DNA of 64,000 nucleotides from Salimicrobium halophilum (GTDB lineage: Bacteria > Bacillota > Bacilli > Bacillales > Halobacillaceae): positions 1-64,000 of the forward strand of contig NZ_FNEV01000002.1 of the NCBI RefSeq assembly GCF_900100295.1, given 5' to 3'. The notes beneath the pieces were generated by a model that had not been told where the DNA came from, did no database searches, and saw only the letters and a program-made list of their open reading frames with translations. The position numbers and the translations under genes are program-made. Below are positions 17,329 through 25,500 of this stretch, piece by piece (within the stretch, counting starts at the first letter, position 1; every line of letters starts with the position of its first letter).

Positions 17329-18501
17329 TTAAGCTTTGACTAACGCTTCTTTTCCATAATAAGAAGCCTTGAACAATTCTTTCATCTGTTCGAGAGATGT
17401 TTCACGCGGGTTGGTACCTGTGCATGGGTCTTCCATAGCATTCTCCGCCATCGTGTCCAGGTGCTTGTTGAACTCGTCTTCGGATACGCCGTAGTCCTGC
17501 AAGGTAGTCGCCAGACCGAGGTCTTTGTTCAGGTCATAGATGTACTCAACAAGAGAGTCGGTCAATTCAGTGTCGTTGTTTCCTTTCAGGTTGAGACGGC
17601 GAGCGATTTCAGCGAAGCGGTCTTCCACGACTTCGCGGTTGAACTGGATGACGTACGGAAGATAAATCGCATTGGCATAGCCATGTGGAATACCGAACGT
17701 CGGGCCACTCTTATGCGCGAGACTGTGCACGTTACCGAGGACAGCGTTCGCGAAAGCCATGCCTGCCATCGCCTGGATGGTGTGCATTTTCTTAGCGGCT
17801 TCCTGATCGCCTTTGTAAGAAGCGAGAAGGTTGTCTTTGATCACTTCAGCTCCTCCGAGGGACAGGATATCCGTATACATAGTACGCGGTTTCGCTACAT
17901 AAGCTTCGATGGTGTGCGTGAATGCGTCCATGCCCGTGTAAGCAGCAATGTGCTTCGGCAGTTCTTCAATCATGACGGGATCGATGATAGCGACATCCGG
18001 CGTCAGTTCGAAGTCCGCTACCGGGTATTTCACGTTCGTCGTTTCATCAGCTACGACGGAAAGGTTGGATACTTCAGAACCACTTCCGCTTGTCGTCGGA
18101 ATACCTGCGAATTTCGCTTTGTGCCGAAGTTTCGGTAGTTCGAACGGCTTGATCGCATCTTCAAAAGCGAGGTCTGGATGCTCATAATAGAGCCAGATTG
18201 CTTTGGCGGAATCCATTGCAGACCCGCCACCGATACCGATGATCCAATCCGGTTGGAAGTCCTCCAGATCTTTCGCACCTTTTTTGACCATTTCAAAAGT
18301 CGGCTCGGTATTGAAGCCTTCCAGTACTTCTGTTTCTATATTGGCAGCGGCCAGGTGTTCCTGTACCTTGGTGAGGTTTCCGTTACGTTTCACAGAACCT
18401 CCGCCAATGACGAGTGCCGCCTTCTTCCCTTCAAAAGACTCGAGCACTTCAAGTGCATTTTCTTCGAAATAAACATCGCGTGGAATCGTAAAACGACTCA
18501 T
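17329..18501 (-). CDS. Iron-containing alcohol dehydrogenase
   Basis: The 390-residue enzyme belongs to the group III (iron-activated) dehydrogenases. GGGSAMDSAKAIW forms the NAD(P) loop. The metal ligands are visible in GMDAFTHTIEAY (Asp, His) and SLAHKSGPTFGIPHG (two His). Such enzymes reduce aldehydes or oxidise primary alcohols or diols. TTSGSGSEVS is intact. The ATG lies 9 nt after AAGGAGG. It is a single gene with its own terminator, and an imperfect inverted repeat lies in its upstream region. Confidence 0.92.
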   Translation of the reverse strand: MSRFTIPRDVYFEENALEVLESFEGKKAALVIGGGSVKRNGNLTKVQEHLAAANIETEVLEGFNTEPTFEMVKKGAKDLEDFQPDWIIGIGGGSAMDSAKAIWLYYEHPDLAFEDAIKPFELPKLRHKAKFAGIPTTSGSGSEVSNLSVVADETTNVKYPVADFELTPDVAIIDPVMIEELPKHIAAYTGMDAFTHTIEAYVAKPRTMYTDILSLGGAEVIKDNLLASYKGDQEAAKKMHTIQAMAGMAFANAVLGNVHSLAHKSGPTFGIPHGYANAIYLPYVIQFNREVVEDRFAEIARRLNLKGNNDTELTDSLVEYIYDLNKDLGLATTLQDYGVSEDEFNKHLDTMAENAMEDPCTGTNPRETSLEQMKELFKASYYGKEALVKA

Positions 18502-18616
18502 AGTAAAAAATCCTCCTTGAGTTGATGTATAGATGATCGTTTCTTAGTTGAAATAACTACCCTTGTCCTTCAATGGAGGGTAATGCAAGGTGGTATTCCC
18601 ACTGCTTGGAAGTATC

Positions 18617-18655
18617 AAACATCTTCAGGTATTCGCAGAGTACCTGAGAATGTTT
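18617..18655. promoter_or_regulatory. Imperfect inverted repeat between adh and a divergent membrane gene
   Basis: Fifteen-base arms (AAACATCTTCAGGTA and TACCTGAGAATGTTT) differ from perfect symmetry at two positions and are separated by 9 nt. There is no T tract, so an operator or RNA structure is more likely than a terminator. It sits 115 bp before the adh start and 58 bp before the divergent gene. Confidence 0.4.
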
Positions 18656-18712
18656 ACAATAGAATAAGAAACTTCAATGAAAGAAAGAACTCTTTTAGGG
18701 GGAGAGAAACAC

Positions 18713-19147
18713 ATGACAGAAAATAAGAAATTGCTCATATGGATACTGATTCCATTTATTTACGGACTCTTACCTACCACATTTATGCTAGTGATTCCTC
18801 CATTACTGAGCCAACTTGTCTTTACAGTATTCTGGTTCTGGGTCGGGATGAAAACTCCCCATTTAAGAGGAAACAATATCAAGAATTTCATTATCGGAAA
18901 TAGTATATGGCTTCTTTCATTTGCCCTATATTTGTGGCAATTCGTGCTTCTGAATGACGAGAGTAGAAACATGTTCCTGGCACTGATCAGTCAATATTAC
19001 ATGCATTCATTTTTATGGTCCGGTACTAGGTTGACTTTGTGGTTTTCAGGAGGGTTGTACGGAACAACTATTACAATCATTTCCTACCTATCAATGTTAC
19101 TGGTGTTTTCTCTCGGATTTCTAGTCGGCAAAATTAGATCCAGATAG
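18713..19147 (+). CDS. Four-helix membrane protein of unknown function
   Basis: I do not recognise this 144-residue protein. It has about four hydrophobic helices, starting with KLLIWILIPFIYGLLPTTFML, and a short basic C-terminus. GGGGGAG precedes ATG 18713; an upstream in-frame ATG is less well placed. It opens a run of co-directional small membrane and lipoprotein genes, which suggests an envelope role. Confidence 0.7.
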   Translation: MTENKKLLIWILIPFIYGLLPTTFMLVIPPLLSQLVFTVFWFWVGMKTPHLRGNNIKNFIIGNSIWLLSFALYLWQFVLLNDESRNMFLALISQYYMHSFLWSGTRLTLWFSGGLYGTTITIISYLSMLLVFSLGFLVGKIRSR

Positions 19148-19186
19148 AATATCTTAGGACAGAAAAGTAAAGTAAGGGGGCATCAT

Positions 19187-19513
19187 ATGAAACGAATAAA
19201 GATATCTATCAGCGTCCTCTTCGTAATATTGATTCTGATGGGCTGCTATGGCGATGACACCGTAGATTGGTATGAGAGTTTTAGATTCACAGGGACTGTT
19301 GAAGAAATTCGAACGGAAGACAATATGCTGGTCATGAAGGAATACAATGCCCCGGAATCAAGAAAGAAAGGAAACATCTACGAAATTCCTGCGGATGAGA
19401 TTCAATCTTATGAAACGGGGGACAAACTTCTGGTAATAGTCGAAACGAATACCCAGGAAGATATTTGGGATTTGGAACATATGAGATTCGTTATTAAACC
19501 AATAGAAAATTGA
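19187..19513 (+). CDS. Small lipoprotein, DUF3221-like
   Basis: The 108-residue protein has a lipobox (LMGC, about Cys20) and a compact beta-rich domain with FTGTVEEIRTEDNMLVM and SYETGDKLLVIVETNTQEDIWD. The closing segment resembles that of the lipoprotein encoded at 14481-14819 (VGQKIQVEV and EDVWD), so the two are probably distant paralogues. Function is unknown. AAGGGGG precedes the ATG. Confidence 0.7.
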   Translation: MKRIKISISVLFVILILMGCYGDDTVDWYESFRFTGTVEEIRTEDNMLVMKEYNAPESRKKGNIYEIPADEIQSYETGDKLLVIVETNTQEDIWDLEHMRFVIKPIEN

Positions 19514-19594
19514 ATTTTTCGATGTGAATTCATTGCAAATTTTTGGAGATTTTGAAACGGAGGCCCACTCTCATTCGTAAGTAAAAGGAGGGAG

Positions 19595-20224
19595 GTGTTT
19601 TGGATCAGTAGTAATTCGAACTTTCCGTGGACAGGAAGATTGTTGAAAACGTTTCTTTGTATCGGTCTTGGACTTACCCTTGTATTGATAACGAATATAA
19701 CTACTGGAATAGTAAACGGATCTGGAGAAGGTTTTGTTTCCCATGAATTGCTTTTCATCGTAATAACTTTAAACGCGATCGTTTACGGAGGAATCTATCT
19801 TTTCTGGCTGTATGATGTGCACATTAGCTTGCGAGAAAGGGATGAATCATATCCCATTACTCCAGGCGGATCAGTGCTTCGCGTCCTTATTCCCATTTAC
19901 AATATATATGGAATATGGAAAGTCTATTCTACGATGTCGCATCATTTCAAAAACCACTTGGCGGAAAAGAACTTAGGAACAAAATTAGCGAATCGTATTC
20001 CGATCTTGTACGTTCTTTATCTCGTATCGTCTACCATAAATTTTTACTTAGGAACGTGGCCAGCTGAAGAATCAGTCAGCTTAGGATGGCTACTATCTTA
20101 CATAGTGGACGCAGCATTGATAGTGACGTATATCTTGATTGTGAACTTAGTATCTACTGGTCTGATCAAGTTATCAAAAGAGGACTCTAGTAATGAAGAA
20201 CAGTTGAAAAGCAGGCTTCAGTAA
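19595..20224 (+). CDS. Four-to-five-helix membrane protein, first of a tandem pair
   Basis: The 209-residue protein shares order and motifs with the next gene: YLFWLYDVHISLRERDESYPITPGG, RVLIPIYNIYGIWKVYSTM and a C-terminal VSTGLIKLS. Loops between helices hold the conserved SYPITPGG. This points to a tandem duplication. GTG 19595 is the only usable start after AAAGGAGGG, although the spacing is short. DUF4328-type membrane proteins have a comparable look, but I cannot confirm that family. Confidence 0.7.
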   Translation: MFWISSNSNFPWTGRLLKTFLCIGLGLTLVLITNITTGIVNGSGEGFVSHELLFIVITLNAIVYGGIYLFWLYDVHISLRERDESYPITPGGSVLRVLIPIYNIYGIWKVYSTMSHHFKNHLAEKNLGTKLANRIPILYVLYLVSSTINFYLGTWPAEESVSLGWLLSYIVDAALIVTYILIVNLVSTGLIKLSKEDSSNEEQLKSRLQ

Positions 20225-20291
20225 AATTATTCAGGTGGAAGACGGTTCATTAATTTGAGGAAAGATTTAAGTATACAAAGGAGAAAATCGG

Positions 20292-20900
20292 ATGACTTTG
20301 AAATCCAGGAATATAGGAAACATATTAACGAAATTTCTGTGGGTGGATATAGGATTCATTGCTCTACTTATGGTGAATATAGTGATCGGCTCGATGGTGG
20401 GGCTTGGAGAAACCTTTCTAACTTATGATGGAATCATTGCTCATATATCAGGAGCAATCGTAATCGTCTACAGGATTATCTACCTCTATTGGCTATATAA
20501 TGTGCATTCTGAATTGCGGGAAATGGATGAAACATACCCTATTACACCAGGTGGTGCTTTAGCTCGTGTATTGATCCCGATTTACAACTTTTATGGTCTA
20601 TGGAACATTTACTCTACGATGGCGAAATACTTTAAAAAAGAAACCTCGGAGAATGAAATCGGAAAAAAGTTAGCGGATTATACCCCGGTCTATTACATAT
20701 TGTTGTTAGGCACATCGATCTTGAATTCTTTTTTGGGAGGTCAACCTTCAGAAAGTACATTCAACTTTGCATGGTTTATGTCTTATGTAGCAGACGCTGC
20801 ACTAGTGGTTATGTTTATTCTGATCATCAAAGTAGTCTCAACCGGCTTAACCCGATTATCAGAACAGGAATGGATCAGTGAGCGTGTGGAGGACCATTGA
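20292..20900 (+). CDS. Membrane protein, second of a tandem pair
   Basis: The 202-residue protein is a paralogue of the preceding gene, with matching YLYWLYNVHSELREMDETYPITPGG, RVLIPIYNFYGLWNIYSTM and VVSTGLTRLS. Four or five hydrophobic helices are visible. AAAGGAG precedes the ATG. Its stop overlaps the TTG start of the next gene (TTGA), so translation is probably coupled. Function is unknown. Confidence 0.72.
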   Translation: MTLKSRNIGNILTKFLWVDIGFIALLMVNIVIGSMVGLGETFLTYDGIIAHISGAIVIVYRIIYLYWLYNVHSELREMDETYPITPGGALARVLIPIYNFYGLWNIYSTMAKYFKKETSENEIGKKLADYTPVYYILLLGTSILNSFLGGQPSESTFNFAWFMSYVADAALVVMFILIIKVVSTGLTRLSEQEWISERVEDH

Positions 20901-21358
20901 GTTTTACTGACGTGCTTGAAATTAATATCAAACCGTTCGTATATCATACTTGCATAATTATGATTGGCTTAGGAACAATTGCAGCTACATGGAACACTTC
21001 AAAGAACGAAGGTGTGTTCGTTGCTTTTATTCTAATGATACTACTTCATTATGTTGGAGGATTCTTACTCACCGATCATCACTCTCGGTATAAAAACTTA
21101 TCGTCTGTCCTGTTAGTTTTCATTTTCAATTTTTCACTGGCTCTATATGTTCAGTATTTCGACTATGAGCTTCAATCTTTAATTGGCAGTGTAGTTTTCG
21201 CTTTCAAACTACCTTTTCTGTATATATTGGGTTGGCATGGACCTAACTATCCGTTATTAGTTGCATTCCTGCCTTCTCTACTATTATGGCTGGGGCTAGA
21301 GAGTAAATTATTAATTAACTCCTATCGAAGAATACTATTAGATAGGAATACTACATAG
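20897..21358 (+). CDS. Membrane protein of unknown function
   Basis: The 153-residue protein has about four to five hydrophobic helices and few charged residues. It starts with TTG, overlapping the stop codon of the gene before it and preceded by GGAGG inside that gene. I do not recognise a family. Coupling to the tandem pair implies a shared role. Confidence 0.65.
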   Translation: MSFTDVLEINIKPFVYHTCIIMIGLGTIAATWNTSKNEGVFVAFILMILLHYVGGFLLTDHHSRYKNLSSVLLVFIFNFSLALYVQYFDYELQSLIGSVVFAFKLPFLYILGWHGPNYPLLVAFLPSLLLWLGLESKLLINSYRRILLDRNTT

Positions 21359-21383
21359 AGATTCGTTTGAAGGGGATAGCAAA

Positions 21384-21566
21384 TTGAGTAAAAGTAATAT
21401 GGAAGCCATATTGGTAGGTCTTGCTATTGCGATAGTTTGGGGGTACTTTGCAGATTTAAGGAACGGAGAAATAGGATGGTTTATCGGACGACTTATTTTT
21501 ATGCCTTTATTCTTACTGTTTACAAGAAACTTAAGTAGATTGGCTGACTCTAAAGGAGAAAAATAG
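21384..21566 (+). CDS. 60-residue two-helix membrane peptide
   Basis: The protein begins at TTG 21384 behind AAGGGGATAGC. It holds two hydrophobic stretches (AILVGLAIAIVWGYF and LIFMPLFLLF) separated by a charged turn, with a basic tail. Function is unknown, but the setting in a row of similar small genes supports it being real. Confidence 0.6.
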   Translation: MSKSNMEAILVGLAIAIVWGYFADLRNGEIGWFIGRLIFMPLFLLFTRNLSRLADSKGEK

Positions 21567-21645
21567 AACTATTATGTAATTGGCTCTCTATCTAAAACGG
21601 CAATTATCGTTTTAGATAATTTATAAAAAGGGGGAGGGCTTAGAA

Positions 21646-21804
21646 ATTAGACTTCTGTTAAGTTTCATTTTAGGTACTCTATTAGGTTTTGCGATATCTT
21701 CCATAGTCAGGGGAAATTTAGATGGGTCGGAACTCCTTTATTATATCCCGATCGCTATAGTCGTATTTCCTATATGGTACGTAGTGATTCGTAAGACTAA
21801 ATGA
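21646..21804 (+). CDS. 52-residue two-helix membrane peptide with likely ATT start
   Basis: An open frame encodes two hydrophobic segments (LLLSFILGTLLGFAISSIV and YYIPIAIVVFPIWYVVI) with a basic end. GGGGGAGGG lies 7-9 nt before an ATT codon at 21646, and no ATG, GTG or TTG is available in frame between that site and the first helix. ATT starts are rare but known (infC). The layout closely resembles its neighbours, so I think it is translated. Confidence 0.45.
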   Translation: MRLLLSFILGTLLGFAISSIVRGNLDGSELLYYIPIAIVVFPIWYVVIRKTK

Positions 21805-21840
21805 AATGAACTTGGTGAACCCACGCAAGGGAGCAGATGA

Positions 21841-21999
21841 ATGGAAATCCTCAAAGAACTATTAATGATTATGATGATAAGCACCATAGGTTATTTGTTT
21901 ACGGGAAGTTCTGATAGTATTGTACTCATTTTCCTGGGAGGGCTTACAGGTTGGGGGTTCGTCAAAGCTTTCAGTATGAGGAGATTAAAAGATAGTTAG
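21841..21999 (+). CDS. 52-residue membrane peptide
   Basis: The frame starts ATGGAAATCCTC after AAGGGAGCAG and encodes MEILKELLMIMMISTIGYLF, a second hydrophobic stretch (IVLIFLGGLTGWGF) and a basic end (MRRLKDS). It is co-directional with and evenly spaced between its neighbours. Function is unknown. Confidence 0.55.
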   Translation: MEILKELLMIMMISTIGYLFTGSSDSIVLIFLGGLTGWGFVKAFSMRRLKDS

Positions 22000-22046
22000 A
22001 AGTAAGGCTTTCTTTTAGATGATTACATAATCACGGAGGGACAGCT

Positions 22047-22484
22047 ATGTATGGAAACAGTCCAATGTTTTGGTTGCAATCAATCGTGTTCCTCGGCATT
22101 TTCGTTCTGTTTGGTTCTCTGTTTGATACTGCTATGAGAAAGCTATTGAATGTGGAGAAAAAAAGCTTATTTCCAACTGACTACCTGAGCGATACGCATA
22201 GGAAAGTGGAATGGACACTCAGGGCAATTTTTATAGTCACCCTGCTCGTTGGAGTTCTGATTGCTGGAACGACTCCTTCTGGACAGGTGTTTTGGTTACT
22301 GGAACCGTATGTGTTGGTTTTCCTCTTTGTACTGGTGACACAGTTGGGCAGAGCTTTCATGGAATGGAAACATGCAGAAAACAGAAATGATTATATTTTC
22401 ACTCTCAGTCAGGTAGCATTCCTGTCAGTATTGGTGATTGTTTTATTCGCAGCTGGATTGCTCGATTGGGTTGGGAACATCTGA
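22047..22484 (+). CDS. DUF4181-type membrane protein
   Basis: The 145-residue protein has four predicted helices. Its first loop carries KSLFPTDYLSDTHRKVEWTLR, which fits the DUF4181 family of Bacillaceae membrane proteins (family assignment by memory). GGAGGGACAGCT precedes the ATG. The function of the family is unknown. Confidence 0.7.
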   Translation: MYGNSPMFWLQSIVFLGIFVLFGSLFDTAMRKLLNVEKKSLFPTDYLSDTHRKVEWTLRAIFIVTLLVGVLIAGTTPSGQVFWLLEPYVLVFLFVLVTQLGRAFMEWKHAENRNDYIFTLSQVAFLSVLVIVLFAAGLLDWVGNI

Positions 22485-22518
22485 TTTTATTTAGATAAAA
22501 TGATTAAGTGGGGGAGAG

Positions 22519-22666
22519 TTGCGGTACGTTCGGTTGTAAGTTTTTCCTCTGAGCGTTCCATAACTTATGAATAGAACCACTCATCCTCAATAAAAATGGA
22601 ACGAACGGTTCATTAATTCTGGAATGAACCATTCAAACCGAATTCTGCGACTTGAATGTACCGCAA
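22519..22666. repeat. Dispersed palindromic repeat, copy 1
   Basis: The element is bounded by near-perfect terminal inverted repeats TTGCGGTACGTTC and GAATGTACCGCAA. It contains an internal palindrome with arms GAACGGTTCATT and AATGAACCATTC (22603-22634). Related copies lie at 28794, 57613 and 59765. It fills most of the gap between two small membrane genes. Confidence 0.75.
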
Positions 22667-22791
22667 AACTCAATCACTACCGCCAACCTTCGTCCCATGC
22701 AAGATGCGAAGGAGGAAATTTCCAACATTCGACGAATTATTCCTGAAAAGGAGGTCACCATATCTTACTTAATAATATTCTTACAACGGCT

Positions 22792-23163
22792 ATGGTAGTT
22801 ACTTTTTCTTTAGTCATTATCAAAGAATACTATCCTGAGTTCATTATTTTAGATACTCTTACGTGGTCCTTACTGTTTGGCGTGATGGGCGTGGTCTTTC
22901 TTGCGGAATTAGTCACATCCCGTTTCTTGAATAAAAATAGGGAGGTGAGAAGCGAGAAAGTTTCTATCTCTCTTTTTACTTATTTGTACTGTCTATGGTT
23001 TTTGGTCAATCTCCTTCCGGGGAGCAATCCGGAAGCGGCTTTTTCCATGGAGGGGAACCTCTTCATTGTCTGTATCATACTGGTCCTTTTATTAAATGAA
23101 CTATATCAATTCATGAAGAAAAAGAAAGGGTGGAGGTATGAAGAGTTTAAGGAGCGTAGTTGA
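22792..23163 (+). CDS. Small membrane protein
   Basis: The 123-residue protein has about four hydrophobic helices and a very basic C-terminus (FMKKKKGWRYEEFKERS). From ATG 22792 no ribosome site is close. A strong AAAGGAGGTCACC lies about 35 nt earlier, which suggests that translation may begin at ATC 22762 or another non-standard codon and add about ten residues. I do not recognise the family. Confidence 0.6.
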   Translation: MVVTFSLVIIKEYYPEFIILDTLTWSLLFGVMGVVFLAELVTSRFLNKNREVRSEKVSISLFTYLYCLWFLVNLLPGSNPEAAFSMEGNLFIVCIILVLLLNELYQFMKKKKGWRYEEFKERS

Positions 23164-23191
23164 ACCCTGTTACTAGGAAGGAGGTATCCAA

Positions 23192-23536
23192 GTGAAATTT
23201 GAATGGGGAGATTTATCAATCTTTTTACCTCCACTACCTGTCACCATTATAGCGATTGTGGTCATCCTCATTTTAGTGAAGTGGAGCAAAGAGTTGGAAA
23301 CTGGTCGTTATAAGGTCTTCCTTTATTTTTTTATCAGTACATACATTACTCCTATTTACCAACACAGCACGGAAGAGGGGATGTTCAAACTCTTGTTTCC
23401 TTTCGGGTTTCTACTAATACTGATATATATGAGGAATGGAAAAAGGAATCATCCAGCCAAAACGAAAGCCAGTATTCTGGGATTCTGCATAGCCATATAT
23501 CAAATGATTTCTTTTTATACTGGTCTGGGATTCTAA
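23192..23536 (+). CDS. Small membrane protein
   Basis: The 114-residue protein begins with GTG after AAGGAGGTATCCAA. It has three hydrophobic segments, the first IIAIVVILILV, with basic loops. No family is recognised. It lies just before the large DUF2339 gene and may share its transcript. Confidence 0.65.
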   Translation: MKFEWGDLSIFLPPLPVTIIAIVVILILVKWSKELETGRYKVFLYFFISTYITPIYQHSTEEGMFKLLFPFGFLLILIYMRNGKRNHPAKTKASILGFCIAIYQMISFYTGLGF

Positions 23537-23640
23537 GGATCCCTTAATCTATGACTGTGGACGAGGCAGGAGTACTTTTACAATATTCGACGGAAGAAAA
23601 GGGTGACCTATGTCGAACTGAGAAAGAGGGGGGAGTCTTG

Positions 23641-25422
23641 ATGAAGGAAGAGGAATACTACCAGCGATTATCAGAACGGATGGATCACCTGGAAGCGGAA
23701 ATGAAGGAAATCAGGTCGCTTCTCGAAGAAAAAGAAGTCACTTCGAAAGAAAGCGAAGAAACATTGGAGTCTTCAGAAACAACTGGCAAGACACCTCCTC
23801 GCGAAAAAGCAGAGGTAAAGAAAAAGCACAAGTCAAGAGTAAGAGAGAAAGACTGGGAATCTTTGATAGGCCAGGTATGGCTCCCACGTGTGTTCATCAT
23901 CGTCTTGTTGATCGGAGTGGTATCGGCCTTCCAATCCGCTGTCGAGAATAACTGGATTACGGAACCGATACGTATCCTGATAGGGTTCGTTTCAGCTGTA
24001 GGACTGACCCTCACAGGCGTCTATCAAATAAAAAAACAGCGTAAAGGCCTCGGCATCAGTCTGATCGGTGGTGGGGCAGGTATATGGATATTTTCTACGT
24101 TCGCCGGAACGATTCTTTATGAAATGATTCCTGCATCGCTCTCTTTCTCTTTGTATGGCCTGGGAATCGGCGTAGGTCTGTACCTGTCTCATCTATACAA
24201 GTCTCAGACGCTCGCTGTTCTTCTGACAGTGACCGGGTTCTTCGTTCCATTCCTCGTGGGTGGGGAAGAAGGGAACTTCTTTATATTTTTCTCCTATGAA
24301 CTAGTGCTCCTTGTCGTATTAGGTCTGTATGCGTGGAGGAAGGATTATACATTCCTCTTATACGCAACGACATTGCTTCCGGCCCTTACGTTCGCTGTTT
24401 ATGAAGGAGCTTCAGCAATATTCGACTCAGCACGAAACGGGGTAGGCCCACTGGAAAACGAAGATATATTTGCTTTGACCGTTGTAGGAATCCATGTGTG
24501 TCTTTCTGTAGGGATGTTCCGTACGAATAGGGCATCAAGGGCGAAAGGAACCCTTCTATCTCTTACATTGGTGACAGCGTTGATGTGGCTGTACGCCACG
24601 CGAATATTCTCTTCTTATATGTATGAGTTTGGTTGGATGACCCTCACATTCTCCGTACTTGACACCTTTCTGATCGGAGGAATCCTCCTGTACGGCTGGA
24701 TCGCTTACCAAAATCGAAGAAAACAGGGGATTCTCTTTCACTTATATACGCTATTTGCGGTAGTGCTGGCTATGTTGGAACTATTCCGTATCTTCAACTA
24801 TGAGGGATACACGATTCTATTACTGATGGAAGCCATTGCCCTCTATCGCCTTGGATTCGGAATCAACAGTCGTATTCATACTATCCTTGCCTCTTTGTTC
24901 TTCGCAGTAGGGGCATTATGGACGCTCGACCATATACAATATATCGAAACGGTGTGGGATACTTCTGTCTGGGAAGGTCTTGTAGTCGCTGTCGTATCGT
25001 TTCTGGCTTATCGTCTTTTCCGTCGCCATCAGGAAGGAGATGCTCTACCAGGCGATGTTCAGCGTTTCGGGATTTATGCATTTGCATCTCTGAGTATTGG
25101 GTACGCTCTCCTTACATTAACGCAAATAGCTTATCAGATCGGTGAGCAGCACCTTTTCGATTACCGTGATGTACTAGTTTCTGTAAGTTGGACTCTATTC
25201 GCTGTTGCGACGTTGACGGCAGGAATAGTCAAGGATAAGAAGCCGCTTCGTCTCTTTTCGATTCTGTGGATTTTCATTACCGTAGCAAAAGCGTTCCTCG
25301 TAGATATTGCTTACATCGATGCGACTGTCCGTGGGTTGTTGTTCATCGGGCTCGGAATCGTTGGGGTGTTGGTATCGAGGTTTTTCTATCGTTCTAATAA
25401 AGAAGAGGATAAGAAAACATGA
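23641..25422 (+). CDS. DUF2339 multi-spanning membrane protein
   Basis: The 593-residue protein starts with a charged coiled-coil (about residues 5-40, YYQRLSERMDHLEAEMKEI) and a basic linker. About fourteen or more hydrophobic helices follow, the first with LIGQVWLPRVFIIVLLIGVV. The SLIGQVWLPR start of the membrane part and the late RLFSILWIFITVAKAFLVD and FIGLGIVGVLVSRF segments are typical of DUF2339. The family is unassigned. ATG 23641 follows GGGGGGAG; an upstream in-frame start at 23551 has no ribosome site. Confidence 0.85.
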   Translation: MKEEEYYQRLSERMDHLEAEMKEIRSLLEEKEVTSKESEETLESSETTGKTPPREKAEVKKKHKSRVREKDWESLIGQVWLPRVFIIVLLIGVVSAFQSAVENNWITEPIRILIGFVSAVGLTLTGVYQIKKQRKGLGISLIGGGAGIWIFSTFAGTILYEMIPASLSFSLYGLGIGVGLYLSHLYKSQTLAVLLTVTGFFVPFLVGGEEGNFFIFFSYELVLLVVLGLYAWRKDYTFLLYATTLLPALTFAVYEGASAIFDSARNGVGPLENEDIFALTVVGIHVCLSVGMFRTNRASRAKGTLLSLTLVTALMWLYATRIFSSYMYEFGWMTLTFSVLDTFLIGGILLYGWIAYQNRRKQGILFHLYTLFAVVLAMLELFRIFNYEGYTILLLMEAIALYRLGFGINSRIHTILASLFFAVGALWTLDHIQYIETVWDTSVWEGLVVAVVSFLAYRLFRRHQEGDALPGDVQRFGIYAFASLSIGYALLTLTQIAYQIGEQHLFDYRDVLVSVSWTLFAVATLTAGIVKDKKPLRLFSILWIFITVAKAFLVDIAYIDATVRGLLFIGLGIVGVLVSRFFYRSNKEEDKKT

Positions 25423-25500
25423 ACGGCGTCAATAGAAAGCGGTGTAGATGTATTACCTATGTAAGAGATACCTACTATACTTACCTCGAAGGTGAAGCTG

